Part shown: positions 1 through 11,162 of the stretch, piece by piece
Layout of the letters: the number at the start of each line of letters is the position of its first letter
How positions within the stretch are numbered: the first letter of the stretch is position 1
Assembly (NCBI GenBank): GCA_039111635.1
Contig: JBCAQO010000004.1
Location: 3,100,001-3,164,000, forward strand
Reading direction: 5' to 3'
From: Heterobasidion occidentale
Lineage: Eukaryota; Basidiomycota; Agaricomycetes; Russulales; Bondarzewiaceae
DNA length: 64,000 nt
Notes under the pieces: model-generated
Told to the model about the DNA's origin: nothing
Database searches by the model: none
What the model saw: only the letters and a program-made list of their open reading frames with translations
Program-made: the position numbers and the translations under genes

Positions 1-1515
1 AAAGAGCTCGACAGCACAAGTCTGTTGATCTGATGGTCCAGCGACGATGGAAGGTGAGGATGTACGGGAGGGTAATGATTTATCGGGCGTGTCTCCGAGA
101 CTTTCTGGAATGCTGAACAATGAGTTTATATTAACATGTTTCCCAACAGATAGCATCGGCCGAATCCGCAAAGATATCTTATTGTCGCTGTCGATCAGAG
201 GCCCGGGAGATGATAGTGTCCGAGAAAGATTAGATGACCGTGAAGGGGTGGAGGATTTTGCAAGTAAAGGTGTCGTGACACTCCGTCGCTGGACAGATCG
301 GAGTTTGTCGAGGAAAGATGTGTTTACGAGACCATTTCTGGCTACCAAGGGAAAATAATCAGAAGAGTGTCGCATAGGGGAAGTGGATTCCGGTGTGGAT
401 ACACGTCGTCGAAGAGGGTTTGAGGGGTCAGCAGCTGTGATGGCAAGGTCTCTGGATGCTCCACGACAGTTTGAATGCCAGGTGTAGTGCGCTGTCTTTT
501 CGAGCTATTATCTTCATCCACTGAAGTGCAGCGACGCTTTCCTTTGAAAACCACCTGTCCCTGCAGCTTTCTAATCTCCTCATCCAACTGTGGACAATCA
601 GCGAGACGTCGCCCATGAATTCCATCTGGCAGAAGACGAAAAAGCAAAACCTCATTTGTCTTCACTGTATGAGTCGTGTCCAATCGTGGGCAATCCCAAC
701 CGTCTCGCTCAACGTTATACAGCTCCACCTGGAATGCCGACTTTGATTGATCCCATCCAAGAGCTTCAACCAGATCTGGTATGTCGTTGATTTGCAGATG
801 CGGAAAACAGGGAACACCGAATGATATTGCTAAAGGCATTTCCCCTTCCTGTGATAAAATCAGAGCAATGTCAATTTAGAATTAGTACACAATGCACCGT
901 ACACCATATGAGAGCTCTGACGGTATGTTGATTTTGCATATTCCTCTCCATGACCCGACGCTTACGCTCAGCCTCTCTGTCTACAGCATCAGCAGCATCT
1001 TGATGGTTTTGCAGCCATCCATGCGACGGAGTCTGCCACTGGTCTGCAATAGGGACAGCATATGTTTTCTCCGATGATCTAGCAAGATGTGTGGGAGGGT
1101 TCAGAGGAGGGTCACGGACCACGCCAGTCGAAGTCATTGTGCTTCGTGCTGCTGTCGGATCAACATCGAAGGGTGGTGTATTGCTAGAAGTGGAGCCAGA
1201 GATACTCTGAGATGGTTGGGGCTGAGACTGTAAGCCTCGAGTACGTGTCGCACTGCCCATGGCTTCCTGCAGTCGATGTGACCGAACATGACATGGTGGA
1301 TAATCAATACCATCTGCCAGGCATTTCCGAGAGGCTTTCTCGCAACACGTCTTGCAGAGTCGGCGAGAACATTCCGTGTGCCCTTTTGTGCGCCCATGCT
1401 TTGTGTGACATCCAGTTGTAGCACAGAAGATACCACCACTCGGTCGTTCCAACAAATTTGAGGTAGCCATAGGTGTTGCATACGACTGCCAGCGGAATTC
1501 ATAAGAAAGAGCCAA
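1..1515 (-). CDS. Cys-rich hypothetical protein, 3' end beyond window
   Basis: No function recognised. The N-terminal exon (871-1515) encodes a Cys/His-rich block at about residues 30-80 (pairs such as CHTKHGRTKGH, CKTCCEKASRKC and YPPCH) that probably binds zinc, followed by a Ser/Gln/Pro-rich stretch and a basic helix. A second exon (342-839) begins within an ISFGVPCFPHLQ segment and carries a basic KGKRR patch. After its stop, another minus frame from about 350 down to 1 stays open and is Ser/Thr/Pro-rich (LVNTSFLDKLRS onward), so the gene very probably continues off the left edge. The change of frame at about 345-352 lies at a short T/C run and may be a one-base indel or an unrecognised intron. 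Similar Cys-rich proteins occur in mushroom genomes, but I cannot name a family. The start at 1515 is the first ATG of the open frame; an upstream exon is possible. Confidence 0.55.
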
Positions 1516-2280
1516 CGTGATATGCCAATTTTTGACACTTACGTTATTAGATGGGCTGTCTGATGAAAATTTGCACGCTGCCCGTGCGTGTACTACTCTT
1601 GGATGTCAAGATGTGGTGAGTTATGTCAGCTTGCTATGGCGGATGGTTGCAATGTATTGGAAGACATACCTCGACAAGATTGTACGAAATAAGGAGAATT
1701 CGTCTAGGAAGAGAACACACCGAGCACAAGCTCGCAGCATGTACGACTCATGATGAGGAGCCGCGATGGGGATCGCCCTACAACACTGGAACTGAGCAAA
1801 ATTACGAGTCTATTTAAGTCAACGACAGACACGCTACGGAGGTACTCGGAATGGCAGGGCTAATAGCCTTGACTCTGCAAGGCTAATAGTCTGAATGAGT
1901 TTATACGATAGGGCTACTGGCCTGCAATATTTTTTGCTGGGGGAGGCTATTGGCCCGACTGTTTTTTCTCAAGACTACTATCCCACGGCCAATAGCCAAA
2001 CGTGCCAGTTGTTGGACTTTCTCATTGTGACCCGTACTTACAGACCAGGTACGTCTTCTGAGTTCACTCACAATTGGCAGGCATGCATCTCAAGCTTGAA
2101 GCTTGAAGCTTGAAGCCAAGGCACGATCGATTCGATAGGCATCTGCAATCCGTGTCCTGATCTTAGTCCAGATACAACCCTAATATGCATTCCTCAATGC
2201 GCTTCCTCTTTCTTTTACAAGTCATGACTCGTGACTCGTGAGTGGCATGCGACCGGTCACCGGTTGCATGTTATTGAGGG
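1516..2280. other. Intergenic, no gene seen
   Basis: Only short open frames without protein-like composition occur here. At 1858-2000 there are several related words in both orientations (GGCTAATAGCC, GGCTATTGGCC, GGCCAATAGCC), which suggests a decayed short inverted-repeat element, but no clear termini or target duplication can be delimited. Confidence 0.4.
2092..2115. repeat. Heptamer tandem repeat
   Basis: Three perfect copies of AAGCTTG plus a partial fourth. The motif reads as overlapping HindIII-like palindromes. No function is suggested. Confidence 0.8.
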
Positions 2281-3370
2281 CTGCGCCAAGAAGCAGAAAT
2301 TACGACACACGTCATCGTGTCTCCTGGTCTTGCTCTCTAGCATCCATTAGTGATCACTCGCGGTGGTGAGTTGGAGCATTTCTTCTCACATCATCGGTCG
2401 ATGTGTCTTATTTCCTCTAGAGTTACAGTACCTTCTTCTTCAGGCAGCTAGAACGTCGAATAGGAGAGTTATCCTCTCTAATTTCCAAGACATGTGCGTC
2501 TAAGGTTCGAATTATCGCCTACCAGAGGATTCGGACATTTCGTTTTGCTACCATCAACTGGCAGCGCTCAATGCCCCTACAATGCTCTCCCAAGGAATCA
2601 ACGTCACACATGCGTGGCCTGACTTTCATGGACTCAGGTACGCATCCTAGCCATGTGCACTCGACTGACTCGACCGCCCATGAGATAGTAGTACGAAGAT
2701 AGGCGCAAATGCTCGAGACGCTGAGTGCCAGGCGGAATTATGTTGAAGAGTTTCTTCCTGCGGAGAAAACTTGGAACACCATCAACCCAATAGGGCGTAG
2801 TGAGAAGTTCTCTTGGAAATTCCTAGGAGACTCAGACTTCTCCTGTCAGTGGTTATAAATCGACAACCCGTCTGTCGTTTTTCACACCGCCCTCAAATAT
2901 ACGTTAACGGTGACTCGTTTGAAGCACCTCTATTGGTGAGAGATGAATTGATTCTCGCGTTAGAAGAAGTGCGTTTTCGACGATACCGCCAGCTCCATCG
3001 GTGAGGTTATCTAGGTGCCCCAACTGTAACCCCAACGACATGACTCCGGTCAACATCGTCCAAGTACCACGGGCTAGTTCCCGTGTGAGAACGTCAGGTG
3101 CACCGGCCTATATACCTACTCTACGACTCAACCTACGCGCGCGCTACTCCAGGCAAGGCGCCAATACAACCAAAAGCTCCAGCAGCTCTAAGACGACTCA
3201 GAAGCAGAGGAACAATTCAGGGTCAGGTATCTCAATTCTTTGTGCGGTCAAGTGCATATGAGCTGATCATATCACATGCATGGTCGTGTGCAGGTAAAGA
3301 TAACCTTGCTCAAGTTGTCTACGAGAAGAAGAGCCTTTACTTCATGTGTTCCTGTCCATTTGGAATATAA
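2280..3370 (+). pseudogene. Degenerate copy A of zinc-ribbon locus
   Basis: This segment is recognisably related to 9330-11000. Shared blocks include the cgagacgctgagt/cgagacgctcagt region (2713 and 9840), the 'aac..gacatgactccg' block (3030 and 10620), the 'agctctaagacgactcagaag' block (3190 and 10780) and the block ending near 3370 and 10990. In copy B a continuous frame encodes two CX4C pairs. In copy A the corresponding stretch starting near residues RCPNCNPNDMTP (3009 onward) loses frame before the second pair. I infer that copy A is a decayed paralogue. It ends about 45 bp from the 3' end of the convergent kinase pseudogene. Confidence 0.5.
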
Positions 3371-3416
3371 CAACATATTATCGCGCATGATCGTGAATCG
3401 AAGGATATCTTCTTGT

Positions 3417-6132
3417 TCAGACCTCCAATGCTGGGGACCCTCTGCCAAAGAATAAAAAAAAACATCAACCAAGATAAGGATGAGAGCAAGATCCAGGTAA
3501 GTCCAGAACGCACCGTGACTTGGACACAAACTCGGCGATCTCATGGAAGGCAGTAGCCTGGTCCGGCGGACATGTTTCTATAGCAAATTGTATGCATGAG
3601 TCAAGGTCAGATAAGGGCCAACGCGTAGAAGTCCATGTCAGGATTTCGCAGATGCTTTTCAGTGCCTGGGCAAAAGGCTGGTCCAACAGAGACAGAGCAG
3701 GCTGCATTTCGACGTGGATAGCATCACGAATAGATCGTAAATGCGTCAGGGCCTCAGGACTGTGACGTTTTAAATCATTGGGTTGAAGAAAATTATCCCC
3801 GATCATGTATGTCCAAAGAGGGACACATCGAGCTCCCTCCCAATCCACGATACCGACGACACGGGTAGGGTCGTCCCAAGCGACTAGGATGTTACCGTGG
3901 TCAAGATCATCGTGCCGAAGGACAAAAGGACAGGAAGGGGGATCGAATGCCTCAAAGTTCAGAGAGTCGATGGCTTTGCACAATAGCATATACCAAGTAG
4001 ACATATAAAGCAGAGCATTGTTGGCATCCTCGTCTGGGTGGAACTTCTTGCGTGTTGTAAGCCAAGAGTCAGGCTCATCTTGCATGAATGAGATTCTCGG
4101 AAGGGCTAGTGCTTTGAGGAAGTCACGCGACGAAGACCATGGGCCATTGTCGACTTTTCCACTCGGAGAATAATTTCTTCCTAGAGCCACATGCCCCACA
4201 CGGATCGCGCCAGTACGATCGTCTATGAGGAGGCTGCCGATGGAGTTGAATGTCACATTCAGCATTTCTCCTTCGATGCGAGCAACCCCTTGGACCACTG
4301 CTTCCATCTGTTCTATTGTCAAATCGAGCCAGACCTCTGACAAACAACGACCGATGATCTAGATACCACGGTAAGTATCATCATGCACGAGACGGAAACG
4401 ATGTATACCTGTGATTGGAGGCTGTAGCGCGTCTTGACTGGATTTTCCGGATCACTCACAAATGCGAAGACATGGGCCACAGGAACAGCAGTCGATTCCT
4501 TCAAAAAGCGCAGCGTGGCGAGCTATAACAAATCATCAGTTGAAGGAATATAGTATTATGGCAATCCTCAACTCGCCTCCGAGGCCAACCTATGTGTCAC
4601 GATACTTGGTTCAACGCCGTCATCTTGATGGTATCCGGTTCCGTTGATGAGCATGCACCCGCGCTAGGGTCCGAGGGAGGTATTTGGGAAGCTTTGGGGA
4701 GATACCGAACAGCGCTAGACAAATACCGAAGACGCCGACTCGCACCGAACACGGTCGGTCCCTACCCGACCGACCGCAAGCCACCGAAGGACGTTCGGCA
4801 GCACTTGGGTCAGTTCGCTTACACTTCACATACTTACCGTAACCGCACAGGAGTGTTACAATAGGTGTTTACGAGATCGGAGCCAGTATTCCGGGTCGGC
4901 CGATGTGCTCCGTGAGTCGGTCGCTCCTTATCGCTTATCTTCCCGACTTCCACATGGTCGGTCAAATGTGATCTTGCACCATTACTTGGCCACCCTGGTC
5001 GTACGTTACTTCCTTCCTATTTTCATTGGTTCTTCAACGCCTGTTCCTGCTACCTACGCTCGGGCGACGGATCCCGAACGGTCGGGATTTCGCCATCGCT
5101 GATTAACTTTTACCTTATCACCTTCGGAACCCATATGGACATCTCACCTACCTTCTTATCTTCTCTGTTCGCTAGGGCTTGGCGCCCAGTCGACATCTAC
5201 TCTCATTTCTTGTTCAATATCTTACTTAGGGGCTCTGTTTACTATAAAAACCTACATACAACTCTGGAATAAACCAGCTTTCGCACCCCACAGTTCAGAG
5301 CTCATCCGCACTCGTCGCAACCATCGAAATCGTCTTCGTCGACTTCCGAAAACTTGTCATCCTCGTCGTTCGGCCTCATTCGCGTTCGTACTCGTCTCTT
5401 CGCTCGTAACCCCGTCCTCCCTCGTATATTGTCAGAGTCCCGTGTGGCTCTTGAAGCACGTAGTTGTCGGTCGCGACACTACCTTCTCGTTACCGACCGA
5501 ATCCCCGACACAACCGACCGAACGTTCGGTCGGTGTTCGGTGCAGTCCCGAAACCGTTCGGGCGCTATAATCTCACACTCCCCGTTGCTTCTCAGTACGC
5601 CTTCAATTTCTAAAGTCATCACTAACAATTCCTTGTGTATTAGATACTAGCTCCAGCACCCCTGCATTAGAGGTTGTTTTAGTGTTGTGCTCAGCACTTA
5701 GAGCCACCTCTAGCGTATCACCGTTGAGACGAGCGACGATAGGTTCGCGTGAATTTCCCTCAAACGTCAATATGAACACCTGGTCCATCTGAACGTCAAA
5801 CCATGCTCAGTCTTACTATGCACGAGCACTTGCCTGATTCAAACCGCCTGAAAAGAACTAATCAACAAAAGAATGATGGCAAGAGAGCTGACATTATGCC
5901 TACCTTGGGCCATGTGGTAAATGGCGTTACACACATGTCCCAATGCATTGGTAGCAGCCTCTTTCAGAGCACCTAAGTCGAAGGTAGCGGTCATGTCCTC
6001 TGCTCTCTTTTGAAGATCTTCCCGCATGCTGCCATTGTACAGGTTCTCGAAAGCGGCAGGAGAGAGGGGTCGCATGATGATTTGAGACGTCATCCTCGAT
6101 GACGGTGCGAAGGGGCTCGCAGATGCTGTCAT
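3417..6132 (-). pseudogene. APH-fold kinase copy A, split by LTR-like insertion
   Basis: Aminoglycoside-phosphotransferase/choline-kinase-like fold. The C-lobe is intact: HDDLDHGNILV (catalytic Asp and downstream Asn of the Brenner motif, about 3880-3915) and GIVDWEG (metal-binding Asp). Fungal members of this family mostly have unknown small-molecule substrates. An N-terminal exon (about 5900-6132, with FENLYNGSMREDLQKRAED) and an exon at 5728-5790 (VFILTFEGNSREPIVARL) match copy B closely. Between that exon and its continuation near 4600-4640 lies a 1,073 bp insertion, so the N-lobe is interrupted within the strand that follows REPIVARL. The frame at 3465 runs 15 residues past the point where copy B stops, but in both copies that position looks like a splice donor (gtgcgt here, gtgagt in B) leading to a short last exon ending at 3417. 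Whether the insertion can be spliced out is unknown; I call it disrupted. Confidence 0.65.
4648..5720 (+). mobile_element. LTR-like insertion (probable solo LTR)
   Basis: A 1,073 bp block is absent from the paralogous position in kinase copy B and is flanked by the perfect 7 bp direct repeat CCGTTGA (4641-4647 and 5721-5727). The insert begins TGAGC and ends ATCA, that is TG...CA. Inside are a TATA-like ctataaaa (about 5242-5249), a downstream aataaa (about 5269-5274) and many ACCGACC/GGTCGGT words, including a perfect 22 bp palindrome at 5513-5534. There is no reverse transcriptase, integrase or primer-binding-site/LTR pair, so a solo LTR is the best reading. A 7 bp duplication is longer than the usual 4-6 bp, so two matching bases may be chance, or this may be another class of non-autonomous element. 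Confidence 0.65.
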
Positions 6133-6648
6133 AGAGGTGAATGTTGGTATGAGCAGAACCTAATATGGGGATTTGGCTATGTGAAAGAAAAAAGAAAGCC
6201 GAAAATCACGCCATGAACTGACATGACCTACAAGGATCCATACACGTAAAGCTCGTGGGACTGATGACTAGATCCGACGATCGCGAGAAATCAGATGGAC
6301 ATGGGCTTTCGCGAAAGCTTCGAAGCATTCTAGGATTTGTGACTCGATTGGGGCGCTGCGGCCTGCTGCGGCCTGCGCTTTGGGAAAGGTGTTGTGTTAG
6401 TACAATTGGGCGTCAATATCTGGTGCCTTGACCAAATGGATATGGTCTCGGGAGTCGGCAACAGAGACTGGTGCTGTATCAGTCTCAGATATCAGATCAG
6501 ACGACCACGAGGAGCTTCGGACACTTCGTTTGAATTTGAGCACTAACACTCTTACACCGTTCCGCACTATTCTGAATCGAATGCCGTCCCCTTTCATTTA
6601 AGCATCCAACGACACTAAACGAATGCAAACGTGTCCATATATGTGCTC

Positions 6649-8227
6649 CTAAAGTTGCCCTCTGTCAAGAGAACAATGGAATGCATTACTCAAGGATCGG
6701 AATGAGAACAAGATTTGCGTATGCTCAGAACTCACCGTGACTTGGACACAAACTCAGCAATCTCGCGGAAGGCAGTAGCCTGGTCTAGCGGACATGTTTC
6801 TGAAGCGATCTGTATGCATGAGTCGAAGTGAGATAGAGGCCGGCGAGTAGAAGTCCAGGTCAAGATTTCGCAAATAGTTTTGAGTGCCTGGGCAAAAGGC
6901 TGGTCCATCAGGGAGAGAGCAGGCTGCATTTCGACATGGATGGCATTGCGAATGAAACGTAAATGAGTCCGAACGTCAGGACTATGACGTTTCAGATCAT
7001 TGGGTTCAAGGAAATGGTCCCCGATCATATGTGCCCAAAGAGGAATACACCGAGATCCTTCCCAATCCACGATACCGACGACATGGACAGGGTCGTCCCA
7101 AGCGACTAGGATGTTACCAAGGTTGAGGTCGTCGTGCCGAAGGACAAAAGGACAGGAAGGGGGATCGAATGCCTCAAAATTCAGGGAGTCAATGGCTTTG
7201 CACAATAGCGTATACCAAGTAGACATATAAAGCAGAGCATTGTTGGCATCCTCATCTGGGTGGAAACTCTTGCATCTTGTAAGCCAGGAATCGGGCTCAT
7301 TTTGCATGAACGAAATTTCCGAAAGGGCCAACGCTTTGAGGAAATCTCGCGACGAAGACCATGGCCCATTGTTGTCTTTCCCTATCGGAGAATAATTTCT
7401 CCCCAGAGTCATGGGTCCAACACGGACTGGGCCAGTCTGGTCGTCTGTGAGGAGGCAACCGATAGAGTTGACTGCCACATTCAGTATCTGTCCTTCGATG
7501 CACGCGACTTCTTGGACCACTCTTTCCATCTGCTCCATCGTCAAGCCATCCCAAACATCTGTCAAACGACGACCGATGATCTGGACAATACAATAAGAAC
7601 CGTCATGCTTGAGACAAGAAAGAGACATACCTGTGATTGGAGGCTGTAGCGCGTCTTGACTGGATTTTCTGGATGAGTTGCATACGCGAAGACATGTGCC
7701 ACAGGAATGGAGGTCGATTTCTTCAAAAATCGTAGCGTGGCGATCTGTACAGTTAATGAGTCTCAAGCACACCAGTCTGTGACAATCATCGCTCACCTCA
7801 GAGGCCACCCTATGTGATACCACGCTTGATTCAAGGTCACTGTCTTGATGATATGCGGTTCCATTAAGACGAGCAATGATTGGCTCCCGTGAATCATCCT
7901 TGAAGGTCAATATGAATACCTGGATGACCCGAACGTCAAAGCATGCATGATTTGATCAAGCATGGGTGCCTACCTGATTGAAACCGCCTGGGAAAGACGA
8001 ATGAACGAATGAACTATGGGAAGATTACAGATGGCATGCCTACCCTGGGCCAAGTGGTAGATACCGCTACACGTGTGCCCCAATGCCTCAGTAGCGGCCT
8101 CTTTCAGAGCATTCAAGTTGTAGGCAGCAGTCGCCTCGTCTGCTTTTCGTCGACGCTCTTCCCACATGCCATCGTAGTAGAGCCTCTCGAAGCCGCAGGA
8201 GAGGGGGGACGCATAATAGTTTGACAC
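6649..8227 (-). CDS. APH-fold phosphotransferase family kinase (copy B)
   Basis: Probable small-molecule kinase of the aminoglycoside phosphotransferase/choline kinase fold; substrate unknown. Exons as read: 8227 to about 8040 (FERLYYDGMWEERRRKADE... ending GIYHLAQG), an N-lobe exon with FILTFKDDSREPIIARLNG (from about 7915), further N-lobe exons with FLKKSTSIPVAHVFAYAT and ENPVKTRYSLQSQ, then the long C-lobe exon (about 6735-7580). The C-lobe carries HDDLNLGNILVAWDDP (catalytic Asp, Asn at +5) and VVGIVDWEG (Mg-binding Asp). The apparent stop at 6732 overlaps a consensus donor (gtgagttc); splicing to the acceptor ending gacag at about 6668 would give a C-terminus of a few more residues and a stop at 6649. 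It lies head-to-tail with copy A, about 0.5 kb away, so the pair arose by local duplication. Confidence 0.7.
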
Positions 8228-8758
8228 GTCATACTTAATGCCTGTTCAACTGAGCTCAAAGTAGATGCTGTCATAGGAATCAACGAAGGGCTGTATGCTC
8301 AGGCTGGACACGGAGAGAGCAGAACCAAATGTGTGAGGTTTGGCTTCGTGCAAAAGCCGAAAATCACGCCATGACCTACAAGGATCCATATACGCGTGGA
8401 GCTCGTGGGAAATGTGTTGATGATCATCCTGTCCGATGATCGCAAGAGATCAGATGAAGATGGGCTTTCGCGAGAACTTCGAAGTAGGGCGTCCTAGGGT
8501 ATCCTGAGATCCGGCCATGATGTTTGTCACTTGATGAATTCGCTCCAGCGGCAAGATGAGTGACGTTTGACACAGAAGTCGTGTCAGTGAAATTTGGTGT
8601 CGATGTCTGATGCCTAAAACCTGCATACCGAACGGACATGTCTTCTATGTTCATCAGAGACCAATAGCCAATACGAACGTCAACTTGCCACACGGCCGGG
8701 CAAGCCTTGACGGAGCTCAAGCGGAGGAGCGGACTGTGGAATGCCCGGCTGTGTCCGA
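8228..8758. other. Upstream region of kinase copy B
   Basis: Likely promoter and 5' region of copy B. It shares blocks with the region upstream of copy A (for example the words around cgccatgacctacaaggatccata at 8368 and the similar block at 6215), so the duplication included promoter DNA. No other gene is seen. Confidence 0.5.
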
Positions 8759-8771
8759 GCCTAGGTCATCC

Positions 8772-9062
8772 TTTTTTTCTTATTTTTTTTTGGGTCAAGT
8801 ATTTATATTCCGCGCAGCGCAAGCCAGTGGCGGTGTGTAAGTAAGGGGCATAAGGCCGATAGGTTTAGTAATCTAGGCCGTGAATGGCTCATTTAAGGCC
8901 CGGGTGAATCCCCTCAGTGAGAGGATTAATGCATGTCTGCCAGCGAGCGGGTTCTGGCGGGTAGCGAGATGAGCGCACAGTCTCAAGTGTTTAACTGCAT
9001 AGCCATTAAGTCCTCCGCATTGAGCGGAGCGTCTGGGAACATGAAAGCGGACGGATTGTCCT
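8772..9062 (-). mobile_element. Poly(A)-tailed retroposed sequence (SINE-like)
   Basis: A 291 bp insert lies between perfect 13 bp direct repeats GCCTAGGTCATCC (8759-8771 and 9063-9075). Directly after the first repeat comes a T-rich tract of about 20 nt (8772-8791), which is an A-rich tail on the minus strand. A tail abutting a long target-site duplication is the hallmark of LINE-mediated target-primed reverse transcription. The body contains no open frame and no convincing pol III A and B boxes, so it could be a SINE, a truncated LINE 3' end or a retrocopy of a non-coding transcript. Confidence 0.65.
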
Positions 9063-9075
9063 GCCTAGGTCATCC

Positions 9076-10552
9076 ACTCGGCGACGGGGGCGAGTAACAA
9101 CTCGATGGCGGCTCCCAGGTGCTCTACCATAAAGAACATACGCGGCACTCCAATTCTCGTTCTAAACCCCCTATAGAAATTATCTCGCTAGCTGTCACAA
9201 CACGCGTGCATCACTTGTAAAGGTACAATCAATTACAAGCATCTGGAGAGGCTGATAAACCCTACTAATCCAGCTATATGTCCAAGAGGCTCTGCTTACA
9301 GCGTCAGACTCTTATTCACGCGACATTCTGCTAGAGGCAGAGCAAGAAGCAAAGTAAGGCACGCGTCCCTCGGATTTCAGTCTCGAGCCATGGCTTTCCA
9401 TTGAACTTGACAGTGGAGAGGGGCACTCCATTGCACCTCTCCTCACATCTGGTCGATCTGTCGATTTTTTGTCGGGTTGCATCCCTTTCCAGATAGCGCG
9501 AATCATGTAAAGGCCTCTTCCAACACTAAGCATGCTGTTTTTTCAAGCTTCAAAACATGCAGTGTGTGTCCAAGCACTCAAATATCAGTTCGAATAGCAT
9601 AGTATTGGCGATCACCGCAGCTTCAAACACCTTGTTTTCGCTCGCACACTTACCAACCCCTTGATCTCCAAGGATGATGGCTACACCTAGCTTTTCATCG
9701 ACACCGTCCTAGAATAGGGCTTTAACTTGACTTGCAGCGAGTCATCACATAAGTGAGTCACACCCAAATTATATGGATTCGAACCTGACCTGAGCGCTCC
9801 TACTGAGATAACGATACGAAGAAAGGCACAGATCTGCGAGACGCTCAGTATCTTGGGCGAAATCATGAGGTTTTCCTGTTGCAAGAACCATAATCACATC
9901 GACAGGGAGCAATGGGAAGTTCGAGCTACAAGATCACTGACTTTCTCCTGAATACTTTCAAGAGTATTGGACTTTTCCCATTAGGAATTGCATACTGACG
10001 GTTCATCAGCTGTCTAACTTTCGCACCGTCATCGAAAATCGACTCGTTTTGAGTGATTCTCCTGGTGGGAGGTATTGCTTCTCCTGTCAGAAGTACTATC
10101 ATGACAATACTAGTTGCTCCATCGGCAACGTTATTCACTGCGGCGACTTGCTTCAGGTTCCTGCGTTGATCGCATCTCGTCACAATCAGGAACTCGGGTC
10201 GCACGTTGTGCACGAGGAGACTTTCTAGGATCACTTGAGGGAGCATATGACTTCAATCTCAGTAGAGAGAGCGTCTAAGCACTCCTCATACGAGACTTTG
10301 CACGAACAATATAAATAGCAATCCCTCTCTTGCCTCGCTCCCATATCCACCACGTCTCAAACTCCTATCTCCTACAACTAGTTATAACATGCGTGTCACG
10401 TTTACCGTACCAGGTGCGCAAGCTCCCCTCCCGAGGACATTGCGATTGCTCTAACGGCATATGCATGACGCCATCTCTATCCTACATTCAATCGCACCAT
10501 GCTCTATGCACTCATGTGAGTGCCGAAATACTTCAACTGGTGCTTTAGGTTG
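9076..10552. other. Upstream part of zinc-ribbon locus copy B
   Basis: Sequence from about 9330 is related to 2280-2900 and so belongs to the duplicated zinc-ribbon locus. A short ATG frame at about 10389 (start MRVTFTVPG) might be a first exon of the gene at 10553, but no donor/acceptor pair with matching phase was found. The open frames on either strand are otherwise unconvincing. Confidence 0.4.
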
Positions 10553-10789
10553 ATGGCTGACTTTTCAAACAGTGTTACAGTTGATTTTGCCCGTTGTACC
10601 AATCCGAAGTGCAACTTCGAGAACATGACTCCGCACGACCCTCCCGCAGGCAACTCAGGCTGGTTCAAATGTGAGAACGCAGGGTGTAATGGACAATACA
10701 CCTACGATTTTCCGGTGGCGATATTCATTCCACTCAAACTGCTAGCTCGGCAAGAGCGCCGGAACAAGCAACAGCCCCAGTACCTCTAA
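10553..10789 (+). CDS. Small zinc-ribbon-like protein (copy B)
   Basis: A 78-residue frame starting MADFSNSVTVDF. It contains two CX4C pairs, CTNPKC and CENAGC, spaced about 22 residues apart with aromatic/Gly-rich sequence between (GNSGWFK), then a hydrophobic segment (YTYDFPVAIFIPLKLL) and a basic/Gln tail. The four cysteines are arranged like a zinc ribbon; metal binding is inferred. The protein is unlikely to be complete as drawn: an acceptor-like aaacag precedes SVTVDF, so an upstream exon may replace the first residues. A decayed paralogue lies at 2280-3370, on the far side of the kinase pair. I know of no named family. Confidence 0.4.
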   Translation: MADFSNSVTVDFARCTNPKCNFENMTPHDPPAGNSGWFKCENAGCNGQYTYDFPVAIFIPLKLLARQERRNKQQPQYL

Positions 10790-11162
10790 GACGACTAAGA
10801 AGTAGAGTCGCAATGGTAGGGGCCCTTGTACTAATATGACGGTCAGACGGTCCAGTTACTTGTGTCGTCAGCTGCTTGGAAGCTGATTATATGTCATGCA
10901 GGATTTTGTACTGGCTAGGACGTGCCAAAGTCATCCACAACAAGAAGAGTTTTCATTCCATATGTTCCTTTCCAGTCTGTAGTTGTAATAACATCTTGCT
11001 CCGCCTTATCTTGAACCAAATGCTGTTCCTTTCTGAAGCTCAGGCCCCCAACGAGCGGTGCCACCAGCCGAAAGGTTTATACGGAAGGCATTGAGAGAGA
11101 GCAGCTTCAACGTGAACAGTAGATGTACTTCTAATCGTTTGCGCTCAAAATAACACAAAAAG
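10790..11162. other. 3' flank of zinc-ribbon copy B
   Basis: Similar to 3190-3370 up to about 10990, then unique. No gene is seen before the tRNA pair. Confidence 0.4.

Noticed and set aside
3465..4343. Stop-loss extension of kinase copy A as a novel C-terminal domain
   Set aside because: The extra residues read through a splice-donor-like sequence and are most simply intron.
8772..9062. 18S rRNA fragment
   Set aside because: Only short words match and in a different order; no continuous alignment could be made by eye.
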